64,000 bases of DNA from Candidatus Manganitrophus sp. (lineage in GTDB: Bacteria > Nitrospirota > Nitrospiria > SBBL01 > Manganitrophaceae). A program made the position numbers and the translations under genes. The DNA is taken from NCBI GenBank assembly GCA_028865235.1, contig CP114562.1, positions 1-64,000 of the forward strand. The letters run 5' to 3'. The notes beneath the pieces were generated by a model. It was given only the letters and a program-made list of their open reading frames with translations. It had not been told where the DNA came from and searched no databases. Positions 1 to 9,830 of this stretch are shown in pieces (the stretch's first letter is position 1; every line of letters begins with the position of its first letter).

Positions 1-1450
1 TACGGCTGTTCTACTTTCCGTCGCTTCGCCCCAATTCCAGCGGGCGCGCCTCGAACTGATCTCCGTATTGGACGAAGACGACATTCCAGTCCCGGAAGGT
101 CTGTATGGCCTCAGAGGAAACGGCAACCTGCGTGGGTACCTCTTCTTGCGCCAGCTCTACGGTCACAAAGAGACCGGGCCGCCAGAGTCCCTTTGGATTC
201 GGTATATCGACATGGGCCGAAGCGGCCCGGCTCTGCTCACCGACCAGGGGGCCGATAAAGCGGAGATCTTTCCGGTCGCTTCCTCCCCCAGCTCCTTCGA
301 TCGCACCGTGACCTTCTGTCCCAACCGAACGGCGCGCAGATCCTTGGCGTAGACCGTGATATCTCCCCAAACGGTCGAGAGATCGGCAATAACGAAGATA
401 TCGGCGTCCTCTTTAACTGCCTCCCCGGTTGAAATTCGTTTTTCGATAATCATCCCGTCGAGCGGGGATCTCAATTCATAGCGTGTCAGCGCTTTCGAAA
501 CAAAGGGGGCCCGGACCTCCCGCTCCACCACCGCCCCTTCCGGCTCAATGGCCAGTAATGCGAGATCCGCATGCGAAAGTCCCAGCGCCAGCAGTTTCTG
601 CTCGGAGGCTTGCCTGGCTATTTCGGCCTCTTCCAGCGCGTGCCGGCTGGCCAGATAATCCTGTTCGGGGGAGATCTTTTTCTTCCAGAGATTTTCCTCC
701 CGAACAAAAGCAGCCTGCGCAAATTCAAAACGGTGCACCGATTCGATGTACTCCGTTTTCGCTCCCGCCAATTCGCGGCTCTCTAGTGACTGCGATGAGC
801 TCCCCCTTCTTGACTTTCTCTCCCAGGTTTTTACGGACCTCCGTTACAACTCCGGAGAGCCTTGGGACGACATGAGCCACCTTATTTTGGTTCAGCCCGA
901 TCTCACCGGGAAGATCCAGAACCGTCTTCATCCGGACCGGGCCGGCGGTCCCGATTTCGATTCCCGCGGCCTTCGCGGCCTCGGGGGACATCTCCACCCG
1001 CCCTTCGACCTGTGAATATTCCCAGCGATGGGTTCGGCCCTTTCGCTCCGCTGCTACCTTCACATCGAACGAGTGCGGCTCTTCGATTGTTTTATCGCCC
1101 CGGAGAAAGTCCCCCTCCTTTTGAAACCCGATCTCGTCCACTTGTCCCCCAAGCCGGTGCAGCGCCACCGTCAGATGGACTTCGCTCGGATCGATCTGCT
1201 TTCCTTTCTCGTAGGCATAGGCCCGAAATTGCGGCGGCACTCCCCGCTCATAGATGGTCAGCTCGATCTGAAAATCGCCGTCCGACAGAAACCTCCCTCC
1301 ATGAGGCCCTTTCGCGGCCACCTCATCGTCATCCCCCTTTTCCTCTTCGTGGGATTCGCTCCCCTTGTATGTTTTCTCCGTTCGCACAATCGTCAATGCC
1401 AGGACGATTCCCACCAGGAGAATGATGCCGACAGCCATGATACTTTTCAC
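1..1450 (-). CDS. RND efflux periplasmic adaptor subunit (CzcB/CusB family), frameshifted, 3' end outside window
   Basis: Membrane-fusion protein linking an inner-membrane RND pump to a TolC-like channel for export of divalent metal ions. The start at 1450 gives an N-terminal membrane anchor (about residues 4-20), then an acidic/His stretch (HEEEKGDDDE) and the segment GPHGGRFLSDGDFQIEL that CzcB-type adaptors carry before the biotinyl-lipoyl/hairpin part. The helical hairpin follows (ELAGAKTEYIES, ALGLSHADLALLA), then the beta-barrel (VYAKDLRAVRLGQKVTVRS). Reading frame is lost near 780 (removing one base restores LESRELAGAK) and again near 260-300. The apparent stop at 11-13 is probably a third shift, since the adjacent frame continues KVEQP to the edge, so the true C terminus and the pump gene lie to the left. 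It is the third gene of the efflux operon. Family is certain; metal specificity is inferred from the divergent nikR. Confidence 0.85.
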
Positions 1451-1545
1451 TATTCATCTGATGACTCCGTTATTTTGACCGATCTCTTTTTCCCCTGTCC
1501 GTTTCGGATAGCCTAGAAAATGTAGCCCAGAGAATGGAACGGCCA

Positions 1546-2931
1546 CTAGGGGCGGCCACGCGTAACCTCCAAAGGCTCCCCGATCAGCCGTTCGACCTCG
1601 GCCACCGCCTGGTGATAGTCGGCCAGAGCGCGCAGATGTTGCGCCCGCGAGCCGAACAGGGTCCGCTGCGCGTCTAGCACATCCAGTAAGCCGAACTTGC
1701 CGAGCCGGTATCCTTCGTTCACCGCCTCGAAGGCCTGCTCTGCGCCGGGGAGAACTTTCTCCTTAAGAGAGGTCGCCTCGATAAGTGCGGTCGAAAGCGC
1801 CCGGTAAGCTTCGGAGAGTGCGGTCGCGACCCGCACCTCCGCGGCCCGCCGCTCTTCTTCCCCCTTCTCCAGCCGGTCGCGCGCCTCCTGAATGCCGCCT
1901 TGATTCCGGTTGAAGAGCGGCAGGGGGATAGAGAGGCCGACGATGAAAACGTTGTCTCCCGTCGATTCGTACCGCCGGATGCCGCCCATCAGGGTCAGGT
2001 CCGGAATGCCCCGCGATTGCTCCAGATCGACGGCCGCCCGGCGCTGGGCGATTTCGGTCGCCCAGCGGGCGAGATCCGGATTCTGGAACAGACGCTCGGC
2101 CAGTTGTGAAAGGGAGGGAATAGGAAAAATGGCGTCCAGTATTCCCTCCGCTTTTTCAAATTGGGGGATCGCACTCCCCCAGGTGGCCGCCAATTGTTTT
2201 CGGGCGGCCTCTAATTCCTTCCCGGCGCGATCGCGTTCGATCCCCGCCGAGGCCAGCGCGACGTTCGCGCGGATCTCCTCGATCGGAGAGACTTTCCCGG
2301 CCTTCACCCGTTCGGAGACGACACGGGCCGTCTCTTCGGCAAGCCGGACTGTTTCTTCCGTCAACTCCTGCTGCTGCTGCCTCTCAACAGATCGACAAAC
2401 GCCTGGGTGACCTGCGTGAAGATCTCGATCCGCTTGGTTTCGTAGTCCCACCCGGCGAGGTCGCGCGAAAGCGCCGCCGTCTCGCGCCGCTTTGTCCGCT
2501 TTCCTCCCAGCTCGATGATCTGGCTAAGTTGTAAAGTACCCTGGGGCTGAGGGACACTGTCGGGGGAAGCTGAAACCCCAAGATCCTGCAGGTCCGCGCC
2601 GATCGTCGGGTTGTGGAGAAGCCCCGCCTGGAGGGTCGCCGCCTCGCGCGCGCGAACCTCCCAGGAGAAGGCCCGAAGCTCCGGATTGTGCATCAGCGCC
2701 AAGCCTAAAGCTTGTCGGAGGGTGAGGGCCCCGGTCGGTTCTCGGGTGGCCGCCCCGTCCCCTCGGCTGTCGGGCATCTCCTGGCGGGGCGCGATGGCGC
2801 GGGAAAGACGGGAGATCGCTCCCCAGAGGACGCGGTGTCGGGGGCGATTCCTCAGCGCGGGCGGTGGCGCCGGCGTGTGATCCGAGGAAGAAGAGAATAA
2901 AGATTAAGATGGTGAGTGTTTTTGAACGCAT
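1546..2931 (-). CDS. TolC/CzcC-family outer membrane efflux protein, frameshifted
   Basis: Outer-membrane channel component of the tripartite metal efflux pump. The start at 2931 gives a signal peptide (MRSKTLTILIFILFFLGS). The mature part carries the duplicated TolC repeat: LTLRQALGLALMHNPELRAF and the FNRNQGG/LLDVLDAQRTLF region near the C terminus are typical of CzcC proteins. Three frames must be joined: the first runs into the second near 2740-2780, and the second into the third near 2370-2400, where VTQAFVDLL continues as RQQQQELTEETVRLAEE. Total length of about 460 residues fits CzcC. It lies 95 bp upstream of the adaptor and 77 bp downstream of the small leader gene on the same strand, so the three are probably one transcript. 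Confidence 0.87.
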
Positions 2932-3008
2932 GAATCCTCCAAAAGGTCTGTTGATGGGGAGAACAGGCCACTCCTTCCCCTTGAATCAGGAGAGGGGGGT
3001 CGGAGGAT

Positions 3009-3509
3009 TTAAATCAGAAGGACGGTAGCGCGAAGCGAGAGAAGGGTGGTGCTTATTTTAAGAGGAGGCGGCGGAGCGGGACGATTCAAAAAGGGTGGGA
3101 CGAACGTCAGCGCCTCCTGTGCGGTTATTGATGGAAAAAGGATTTTAAAAACCGGTGCGGGTTTATCAGTGGATGCGGGAGTGATTTGCTGTTCATGGTC
3201 GGAGAGATAAAACTCATGATCGGGAGCGGGGCTCTCTCCCATCCCGACCGCCAATACCCGGTCCAGCAGGCTGGCATGATCGTTAGCAGGATGTCCAGGA
3301 AAAGGTTCATGTTCATCCTGATAGCCGGAATGATGAAAGGTCAGGCGGACCTGATTACTTTTTCCTGAAAGGAAGGTTTGATGGGAACTGTCCATTAACA
3401 TGGAAACGAGCGTTAAGCCTTGAGCGCTTCCCACCCAGAGCAGCAGGTAAACGGCCAGACAAGCGAGGGCCATTCGAAATCGGGGTTGGTTTTTTTTACG
3501 ATAGAACAT
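3009..3509 (-). CDS. small secreted or membrane-anchored protein, first gene of metal efflux operon
   Basis: A 166-residue protein of unknown function. It has one N-terminal hydrophobic segment (about residues 12-32, MALACLAVYLLLWVGSAQG) that can be a signal peptide or anchor. A central region contains several His and Asp residues (HHSGYQDEHEPFPGHPANDH), followed by a proline-rich stretch and the C-terminal LRATVLLI. Small His-containing secreted proteins are often the first gene of czc/cnr-type operons, where some act as periplasmic metal sensors or buffers; assigning that role here is inference from position. The gene starts 24 bases from an inverted repeat that may be its operator. Intact. 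Confidence 0.6.
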   Translation of the reverse strand: MFYRKKNQPRFRMALACLAVYLLLWVGSAQGLTLVSMLMDSSHQTFLSGKSNQVRLTFHHSGYQDEHEPFPGHPANDHASLLDRVLAVGMGESPAPDHEFYLSDHEQQITPASTDKPAPVFKILFPSITAQEALTFVPPFLNRPAPPPPLKISTTLLSLRATVLLI

Positions 3510-3532
3510 TTGCTCAGATCCAAGAGGTACTT

Positions 3533-3555
3533 GTTATGCTTTTTTACAACATAAC
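3533..3555. promoter_or_regulatory. inverted repeat GTTATG-N11-CATAAC, candidate operator between efflux operon and nikR
   Basis: A perfect 6-bp inverted repeat separated by 11 bases lies 24 bp upstream of the efflux operon start, in the space shared with divergent nikR. It differs from the E. coli NikR site (GTATGA-N16-TCATAC) in spacing, but ribbon-helix-helix regulators from other phyla use other spacings. NikR as its ligand is an inference from proximity. Confidence 0.4.
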
Positions 3556-4002
3556 TTACATATATATCAGATTTAATTTCAGATGGCAACAAGGGCTTTC
3601 GCGACAATGGGATACCGCTCGTGGTAAATATCATACCAGCGGAGCGCATCGACCCGGCAATCTCCCTCTGTCCAACTAAACAGGTCGATCGACCTTCATG
3701 TGGATCCTCCACTGACAGCCGGTCGGATCCTGGCGCAGTGATCGCTCCTTAAATATCTAAAGGAAATCGGCGATTCATTCTTTAAAATTCAAATTAGCAG
3801 AAAGACTGAGAACGTTGCCTGATCGCGTGGTGCTTAGCCCCGGCTCACTTCCGATCCTATTTCCCATAGACATACCCATGAGTGTTTTCAGAATCGATAT
3901 GCGCTGTGGTTGTCCAGAGCCCGACATTGCCTTGACAACGAAATGGGTTTAATACATTATCTTTTTGGAGTAAAATTCCTTTTGAGAGATAAAGGGTGAT
4001 CG
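3556..4002. other. intergenic region upstream of nikR
   Basis: About 450 bases with no convincing gene. A short open frame over 3413-3712 on the minus strand was judged a chance ORF. The region is AT-rich close to both divergent starts and presumably carries both promoters; no clear -35/-10 pair could be chosen by eye. Confidence 0.4.
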
Positions 4003-4421
4003 ATGTCAAATGTCGTTCGGTTTGGTGTTTCTATCCACGAGAGCCTTCTCAAACAGTTTGATCAGTATATATAGAAGAAAAAAGATATACCAATCGCTCT
4101 GAAGCTTTGCGCGATCTGATACGGGATCATCTGGTCGAACAGGAATGGGATGAAAATAAAGAAACCGTCGGAACGATTACGATTGTCTATGATCACGGAG
4201 TCCATGAGCTGATGGAGAAGCTGACCGACCTGCAGCACCATTATTCCTCACTGATCCGCTCCACCCTCCATATTCATCTGGACCAGCATCGCTGCCTGGA
4301 GGTATTGGTCGTACGCGGCCGGAGCGGTGAGATCAAGAGAATTGCCGATTCGCTCATCGCAACAAAAGGGGTAAAGCATGGAAAACTGACTGCGACCACG
4401 ACCGGTAAAGACTTAAAATAA
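4003..4421 (+). CDS. nikR: nickel-responsive regulator NikR, interrupted by 2-bp insertion in a TA repeat
   Basis: Ribbon-helix-helix transcription factor that senses Ni(II). The ATG at 4003 opens MSNVVRFGVSIHESLLKQFD. The N-terminal RHH domain continues as EEKRYTNRSEALRDLIRDHL, followed by the ACT-like metal-binding domain. All four high-affinity nickel ligands of E. coli NikR have counterparts: the second His of QHHYSS, then His-x-His and Cys in LHIHLDQHRCLE, with spacing 76/87/89/95 conserved. The frame breaks at TATATATA near 4066-4073, where removing one TA unit gives an uninterrupted 138-residue protein. The gene is divergent from an RND efflux operon rather than beside a nickel uptake system, so it may control efflux. 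Function is certain; whether the break is a sequencing error or real is not known. Confidence 0.88.
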
Positions 4422-4507
4422 AGTGATTTCGTGAATCGGCTTCGGAAGTGCCTGGCTCTCCTCCTCTAACCCGCGCTCGCGCAGGAGGCGGATAAAAGTG
4501 AGGCGGT

Positions 4508-4757
4508 TTAGTCGATCTCGATCTGGACAAGTCCCTTTTGGATCGCGTAGCGAACCAGTTGAGCGATGTTGCGAAAGGCCAGTTTGTTCATGATATTGGC
4601 GCGGTGGGTCTCCACCGTTTTGACGGCGATGCCCAGCTCCTCGGCAACCTCTTTGTTCTTATAACCCTCTGTAACCAGTTTGACAACCTCGCGCTCGCGC
4701 TTGGTAAGCTCGGGGCCGGATTGCCTTGGAAATGATTTCCCTGTGTTGGTTTTTCAA
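4508..4757 (-). pseudogene. stand-alone LuxR-type DNA-binding domain, frameshifted or degenerate
   Basis: Minus-strand reading up to the TAA at 4508-4510 gives a textbook LuxR/NarL helix-turn-helix: ELTKREREVVKLV, then NKEVAEELGIAVKTVETHRA and IMNKLAFRNIAQLVRYA. No receiver or sensor domain precedes it, because the HU-like gene sits directly upstream. A TTG at 4755-4757, five bases beyond the HU stop and preceded by AAGGAG, opens KNQHREIISKAIRP, which joins the HTH after one frameshift in the CCCC run near 4710. It may be a short DNA-binding protein translationally coupled to the HU-like gene, or the surviving end of a lost response regulator. Confidence 0.55.
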
Positions 4758-4758
4758 C

Positions 4759-5056
4759 TCAGATAAACTCCTTTCCTGACGATAGATCTTTCTTTAGAGC
4801 CGGGCCAGTCTTGGATTTAACCGCTCTACTTGCCTTGATCATGATCGTTTCATCGGTCTGCGGATTACTCTTTACGCGCCGCACGGCTCTTCATCGTAAA
4901 CGTTCCGAAGCCGGGGAAGGAGAATCGCCCGATTTTCTCGACCCATTTGGCGGCGGCCGCAAGTGTGTCGCCGATAATGCCGGTCATTGCTTTCTTGCTG
5001 ATCCCGTTACCCGCACGGTTTTTTGCAATCGCCTTAAGAAGCGATTTCTTGTTCAT
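4759..5056 (-). CDS. HU/IHF-family DNA-binding protein, frameshifted
   Basis: Nucleoid-associated histone-like protein. The ATG at 5056 follows GGGAG with suitable spacing and opens MNKKSLLKAIAKNRAGNGIS. The conserved HU beta-arm entry GRFSFPGFGTFTMKSRAARK is present. One frameshift near 4868-4872 then hides the C-terminal half, SNPQTDETIMIKASRAV and KSKTGPALKKDL, which ends at the TGA at 4759. The restored length of about 99 residues is normal for HU. The recombined reading matches HU family positions throughout the DNA-binding arm. The LuxR-type fragment begins immediately after the stop. Confidence 0.8.
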
Positions 5057-5494
5057 CAACTTCTCCCGAAACAGATTGAGCGAAATAGTGCGGGATTATA
5101 TCGATTCGACTAGCAAATGTCAAAAAACTCTTGCGGAATACTTGGGAGAAAGGATCGGACTCGGCCACCGGTCGGTAAAGAAGTCCTCCCTTTGACTCAT
5201 TTGAGATCATTCCTCCTCGATAAAAGTTCGGCCACTCCCTAGATGCTTGCCTGGAGATGGTATATCTTTTTCTTTCTACCACTTGTGGTATATTTTCAGG
5301 TAATGGCATTTACCGCCGTCCAATAGGGGGTCGGGAGGGACAGAAGAACCCCTTTTCCGTCTCGCGTTTGATAAACACCGCTGGTGTGCGCTGTTCTGAA
5401 CATCACCAAGGAAGATAAGTACTCAAGTAACTGAGTCCCTCGTTCCCTGATAAAAACTGCAAAAATATCAGTTTCCTTTTGAGGATAACGCGGA
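5057..5494. other. intergenic region between HU-like gene and GGDEF-EAL gene
   Basis: About 440 bases. A minus-strand open frame here (5034-5309) lacks protein-like composition and was not accepted. The one feature seen is the palindrome at 5277-5290, listed separately. Confidence 0.4.
5277..5290. promoter_or_regulatory. perfect palindrome TACCACTTGTGGTA
   Basis: A 14-bp perfect dyad in the divergent region, about 205 bp upstream of the GGDEF-EAL gene and 220 bp from the HU start. Size and symmetry suit a dimeric repressor or activator site; no regulator can be named. Confidence 0.35.
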
Positions 5495-8096
5495 ATGCGT
5501 TCTTTTTCTTCCATCACTCCGGGCCCGGCTCTTACTGCTGGTATGTCTGGCCGTCGTCCCTGCCTTGGCGCTGGCCCTTTCCACCGCCTCGGAGCAGCGG
5601 CGGCTTGCCACGATCGAAGTTCAGGACAATGCGTTGCGGCTGGCGCGGCTCGCCGCGAGCAGTCAGGAAGGTCTGTTTGAAGGGGCGCATCAACTCCTCG
5701 TGACTCTCTCCCATCTTTCTGAAGTCCGCCGCGGAGACGCGGCTAGTTGTAGCCGACTCTTTGCCGATCTTGTGAAAGCTTACCCGCTGTATGTCGGCTT
5801 CGGGGTTATCCAGGCAGACGGAAACATATTCTGCAGTTCCACTCCCTTTCCACGTCCCCTCACTGTTGCCGACCGAGACTACTTCCAACGCGCGATTCAA
5901 ACACGCAGCCTTGCCGTCGGCGAATACCAGATCGGCCGCGTCAGCGGAAAACCCTCAGTCAATTTCGCCTATCCCATTTTCGACGATGCTGGAGAGATCC
6001 GGGGGGTGGCCGTCGCCGCCCTCGATCTCTCCCGCCTCAGTGAAATGGTAAAAAAGGCCAAGTTGCCTTCCGGAGCAATGCTAACGATGACCGACCGCAA
6101 TGGGATCGTCCTGGTCCGCTACCCCGACTCGGATAAGTGGATCGGCCAGCCGGCACCGGAGTCGCAGAACATTCAGGTCATCCTCTCTCAGGAGGCCGAG
6201 GTGAAGCGTCCGGACCGGCTGGTGTTCCGCACCTCTTCGGGGTCACCCGCCTGACCGGAACGGGAGGAGAATTCTATATCAGCGTCGCGGTCCCGAAGGC
6301 GGAGGCCTTCGCCGACGCTGATCAGATCCTGACCCGGAATCTCCTTTGGATCGGATTTGCCGGTTTGATGGCGCTGGCGGCGGTACGGATCGGCGGAGAT
6401 CGCCTCATCCTTCGCGAATTTGATGCTCTTGAGGCGCGCTACCGCGCCTTGGTCGAACATATCCCGGCCGGAACGTTTTTAACCACGCTTGATGAAAGGA
6501 CCCTTTACGTGAGTCCCCAAATTGAGCGGATGTTCAACATCCCGGCATCGGTTTGGATGTCGGAGCCGAGATACTGGATCAAGCAGGTCGATCCAATCGA
6601 TCAGGAACGGGTTATCGCCGAGTTGCATCGCTTCCTGACAGACGGCGAACCTTTTAACTCGGACTATCGAATGCGGACGGCCAACGGGAGACTGATCTGG
6701 GTGCATGCGGAGGCGGTGCTGGTTCGGGACGAATCCGGCCGGCCTCAGTGCATTCAGGGGATCGTGCTGGACATTACCGATCGCATGAGGGAAGCGGACC
6801 TCCGGGAACATCAGGCGCTGCACGACGCATTAACCAATCTTCCCAACCGGGTTTTGCTGCGAGACCGGCTAGAGCAGGCAGTCCTAACCAGGCAGCGCGG
6901 GGAAAGCCGCTCGCCCTGCTGATCATGGACCTCAACCGCTTTCGCGAGGTGAACGATACGCTGGGGCATCACCACGGCGATCTTTTGTTGAAGCAAGTCG
7001 GATCCCGTTTAAAGGAGATCGTAAGGATGACCGACACGGTGGCGCGGCTTGGCGGTGATGAATTTGCCATTCTCCTTCCCGGTGAGTCGGCTGAAGGGGC
7101 GGTCATGGCGTCGGAAAAAATTTTAAAGACCCTCGAGCGCCCTTTTTCTCTGGAGGGCCAGACCGTCGATGTCGGCGCGAGTATTGGCATTGCGCTCTGT
7201 CCCGACCACGGCAGCGAGGCCGATCTACTCATCCAGCGCGCCGATGTTGCAATGTACGCCGCCAAGGAATCCGGGAACAGCCATGCCGTTTACGCCTCCG
7301 AGCGGGATCCCCATACGACACGGCGGCTGGCGCTCTTGTCCGGTTTGCGCCAGGCAATCCAAAAGAATCAGCTCTTTCTTCTCTACCAACCGAAGATAGA
7401 TCTTAGAACCAGTCGCCCCATCGGTGTGGAAGCGCTGGTGCGCTGTCAACATCCGGACCTTGGACCTGTGGCGCCCGATCAGTTCATCCCCCTCGCGGAG
7501 CAAACCGGGTTGATCAAGCCGCTGACCCTCTGGGTGCTGGAGGAGGCGCTGGCGGCAATGCCGGACTTGGCGGGATGAGGGGCTGGAAGTTCTTGTGGCA
7601 GTTAATCTCCCTCGCCCGTAACCTGCAAGACCCCCATCTTTGCGAGGAGGTTACCTGGTTGCTGGAGGCCCACGATCTGCCAGCGGACCTTCTGGAATTG
7701 GAGATCACTGAAAGTTTCTTGATGGCCGATCCGGTGCGCGCGATGGAGATTCTCTCAGAGTTGAACGGAAAAGGAATTCACCTCGCGATCGACGATTTCG
7801 GCATCGGCTACTCTTCCCTCGGCTACCTGAAACGGCTACCAGCCGCCGTCATCAAGATCGACAAGTCCTTTGTCAAAGGCTTGGCCGAGGATAAGGACGA
7901 CGCCATGATCGTCCGCTCTACGATCGACCTGGCGCACAATTTGGGGCGGAAGGTGGTGGCAGAGGGGGTGGAGAGCAAGGAAATTTGCGAAGTACTCGCC
8001 TCTCTCGGCTGCGATGCCGCACAAGGATATTATTTCAGCCGACCGATTCCGCCAAAGGACCTGTCCAACTGGTTCAAAAACTTACCAAATGGATAA
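5495..8096 (+). CDS. Cache-PAS-GGDEF-EAL cyclic-di-GMP enzyme, several frameshifts
   Basis: Membrane-bound sensor that makes and/or degrades cyclic di-GMP. In order: an N-terminal membrane helix (RARLLLLVCLAVVPALALAL), an extracytoplasmic double-Cache domain (RDYFQRAIQTRSLAVGEY, GEIRGVAVAALDLSRL), a second membrane helix near 6330-6400, a PAS domain (YRALVEHIPAGTF to GIVLDITDR), a GGDEF domain with intact RLGGDEFAIL and substrate-side DLNRFREVNDTLGH, and an EAL domain. The EAL part shows VEALVRCQHP, LELEITES, AIDDFGIGYSSLGYL and IKIDKSFV, so catalytic acidic residues are present. Frame shifts occur near 5525, 6240, 6910, 7560 and 7605. It is transcribed toward the minus-strand kinase operon. 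The decayed fragment at 14.7-15.2 kb is a copy of its last 140 residues. Confidence 0.85.
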
Positions 8097-8121
8097 GAAT
8101 TTCACGTTTCCCGCGGGACAT

Positions 8122-8140
8122 CTGTCCTTTCGACAGGGTT
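8122..8140 (+). terminator. weak hairpin after GGDEF-EAL gene
   Basis: CTGTC, a 5-base loop, then GACAG followed by GGTTTT, 25 bases past the stop. It is short for an intrinsic terminator. A related sequence follows the decayed EAL copy downstream. Confidence 0.35.
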
Positions 8141-8263
8141 TTAGATCCTTTATACCTCTCCACCTCTACTGTTTTCCGAAATCGTACTCATAATGAACGC
8201 GCTCTCGAAGGTGAAAGGAAAATAGACTGCAATTTAAATCGGGAGCGGTCGGAAGGGTTAAAT

Positions 8264-9804
8264 TCATTTTTTCCTTAGAATTGCGTCGACCTTCGCCGCC
8301 AGCTCCGACGGGCTAAAAGGCTTTTCGAGTAGATGGAAGTTGTTTCTCAAGAGGAAGTCCGGGTCTTCGAAGTGGTTAAAGTGGCCACTGATGAATAGGA
8401 ACGGCACGTTTTGTTTCAATTCCTGTATTTTCCGGAAGAGGTCCATTCCGCTTGCCTCCGGCATGACCATATCCGAGAGAATAAGCGTAATTGAATCAGA
8501 ATGCGCTTGGAATATTTTTTAACCCCTCTTTCACGCTGTCGGCGGCGAGGACGGCGTAGCCGAAGTTGTCTAAAACCAGTTTAATAAGATTCCGGACGGC
8601 GGGATCATCTTCTACCACCAGAATCGTTCCCGATCCTCTCGGTGGAAGGGAGGGAGGGACGGTTTGGGAATGGCGGGTTTCTCGACGGATGGAAAATAAA
8701 CTTTGAAGGCGGTCCCTTACCAGGGGCGCTTTGAACCTGGATGGTTCCATGGTGTTGACGGACAATGCCGTAAACCAGTGAGAGGCCGAGCCCTGTTCCC
8801 TTCCCCGGACTCTTTGTCGTGAAAAAAGGTTCAAAGATCTTCTCCCGGACTTTTTCTTCCATTCCGGTTCCGGTATCGATCACTTCGAGGAGAACGTACG
8901 ATCCGGGACAGGCATTCGGAAGAGCGAGGCAGTCCGCTTTTTCCAAGTGAATATTCTTCGTCTCAATGGTTAACGCTCCCCCTTGCGGCATCGCATCTCT
9001 AGCGTTTACGCAAAGGTTCATCAAGACCTGCTCGATCTGAGCAATGTCCGCATGAACCGTCTTGAGCGCAGCGTCGGGAGTGAATTTGATTCGGATATCC
9101 TCTCCCAGGGTCGTGGCGATCAGTTTAAGGAGGTCCGAAATGATCGCATTCAGATTCAGGTCGATCGCCTCGATCGTCTGCCGGCGCGCGAAAGCAAGGA
9201 GCTGTCGGGTAATCCCTGCGGCCCGCTCCGCCAGCTTTCGGATGGTGATAAAGTTGGGATAGAGAGGATGTTCCAAATTAATTTTGGCTAAGCCCAAATC
9301 GGAATAGCCGAGGATACCGGTCAGGACATTGTTGAAATCGTGAGAGATCCCGCTGGCGAGCTGGCCGAGACTCTCCATCTTTTGCGCCTGAAGGAGCTGC
9401 TTTTCAAGCGACTTTCGCTCGGCGCGATTTTCGGCCTCGCGCAGCTCCCGTTGAATGGCGGCGGGCAGGCGCGTGAGGTTGTCTTTCATTAAATAGTCGT
9501 GCGCCCCGGCTTTCATCGCGGCCACGGCGGTCTCTTCTCCAATGCTTCCCGAAATGATGAGGAGCGGGATGTCGCGCCCCGTTTCTTTTAGGAGTGCCAG
9601 CGCCTCCGGCGCGCTGAATTTCGGCAAGGTGTAGTCGGCCAGTATAACGTCCCAGGTTTGGCGCCGGAGGGCGTCCGTCATTTCATAGGCGGTCTCGACG
9701 CGCTCATACGTCGGTTCAAAACCGCCCTGCCGCAATTCCAGCAGGATCAATTCTGCATCACTTTGGGAATCCTCGATGATCAACGCTCGCAGGGGGGTCG
9801 CCAT
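8264..9804 (-). CDS. receiver-HisKA-HATPase-receiver hybrid histidine kinase, frameshifted
   Basis: Cytoplasmic hybrid sensor kinase. The N-terminal receiver (about residues 5-125) has LIIEDSQSDAE and the acceptor Asp in VILADYTLPKF. The phosphoacceptor His is in GISHDFNNVLTGILGY. The ATPase domain has N box LMNLCVNARDAM, G1 DTGTGM and G2 GTGLGLSLV. A C-terminal receiver starts TILVVEDDPAVRNLI and ends KPFSPSELAAKVDAIL. The final receiver is in two other frames, with breaks near 8680 and 8510. There is no membrane segment, so the input signal probably comes from the partner proteins upstream. It is last in the operon, 26 bp after the preceding kinase, whose receiver is closely related and indicates tandem duplication. 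Confidence 0.85.
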
Positions 9805-9830
9805 CGCTGTCTCCTAATTGTTTTATATCT

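Noticed and set aside
3413..3712. 99-residue minus-strand open frame upstream of the efflux operon
   Set aside because: It overlaps the start of the small leader gene in another frame, has no ribosome site, covers the candidate operator and shows no family features.
5034..5309. 91-residue minus-strand open frame overlapping the HU-like start
   Set aside because: No recognisable motif, and it conflicts with a well-supported HU start.
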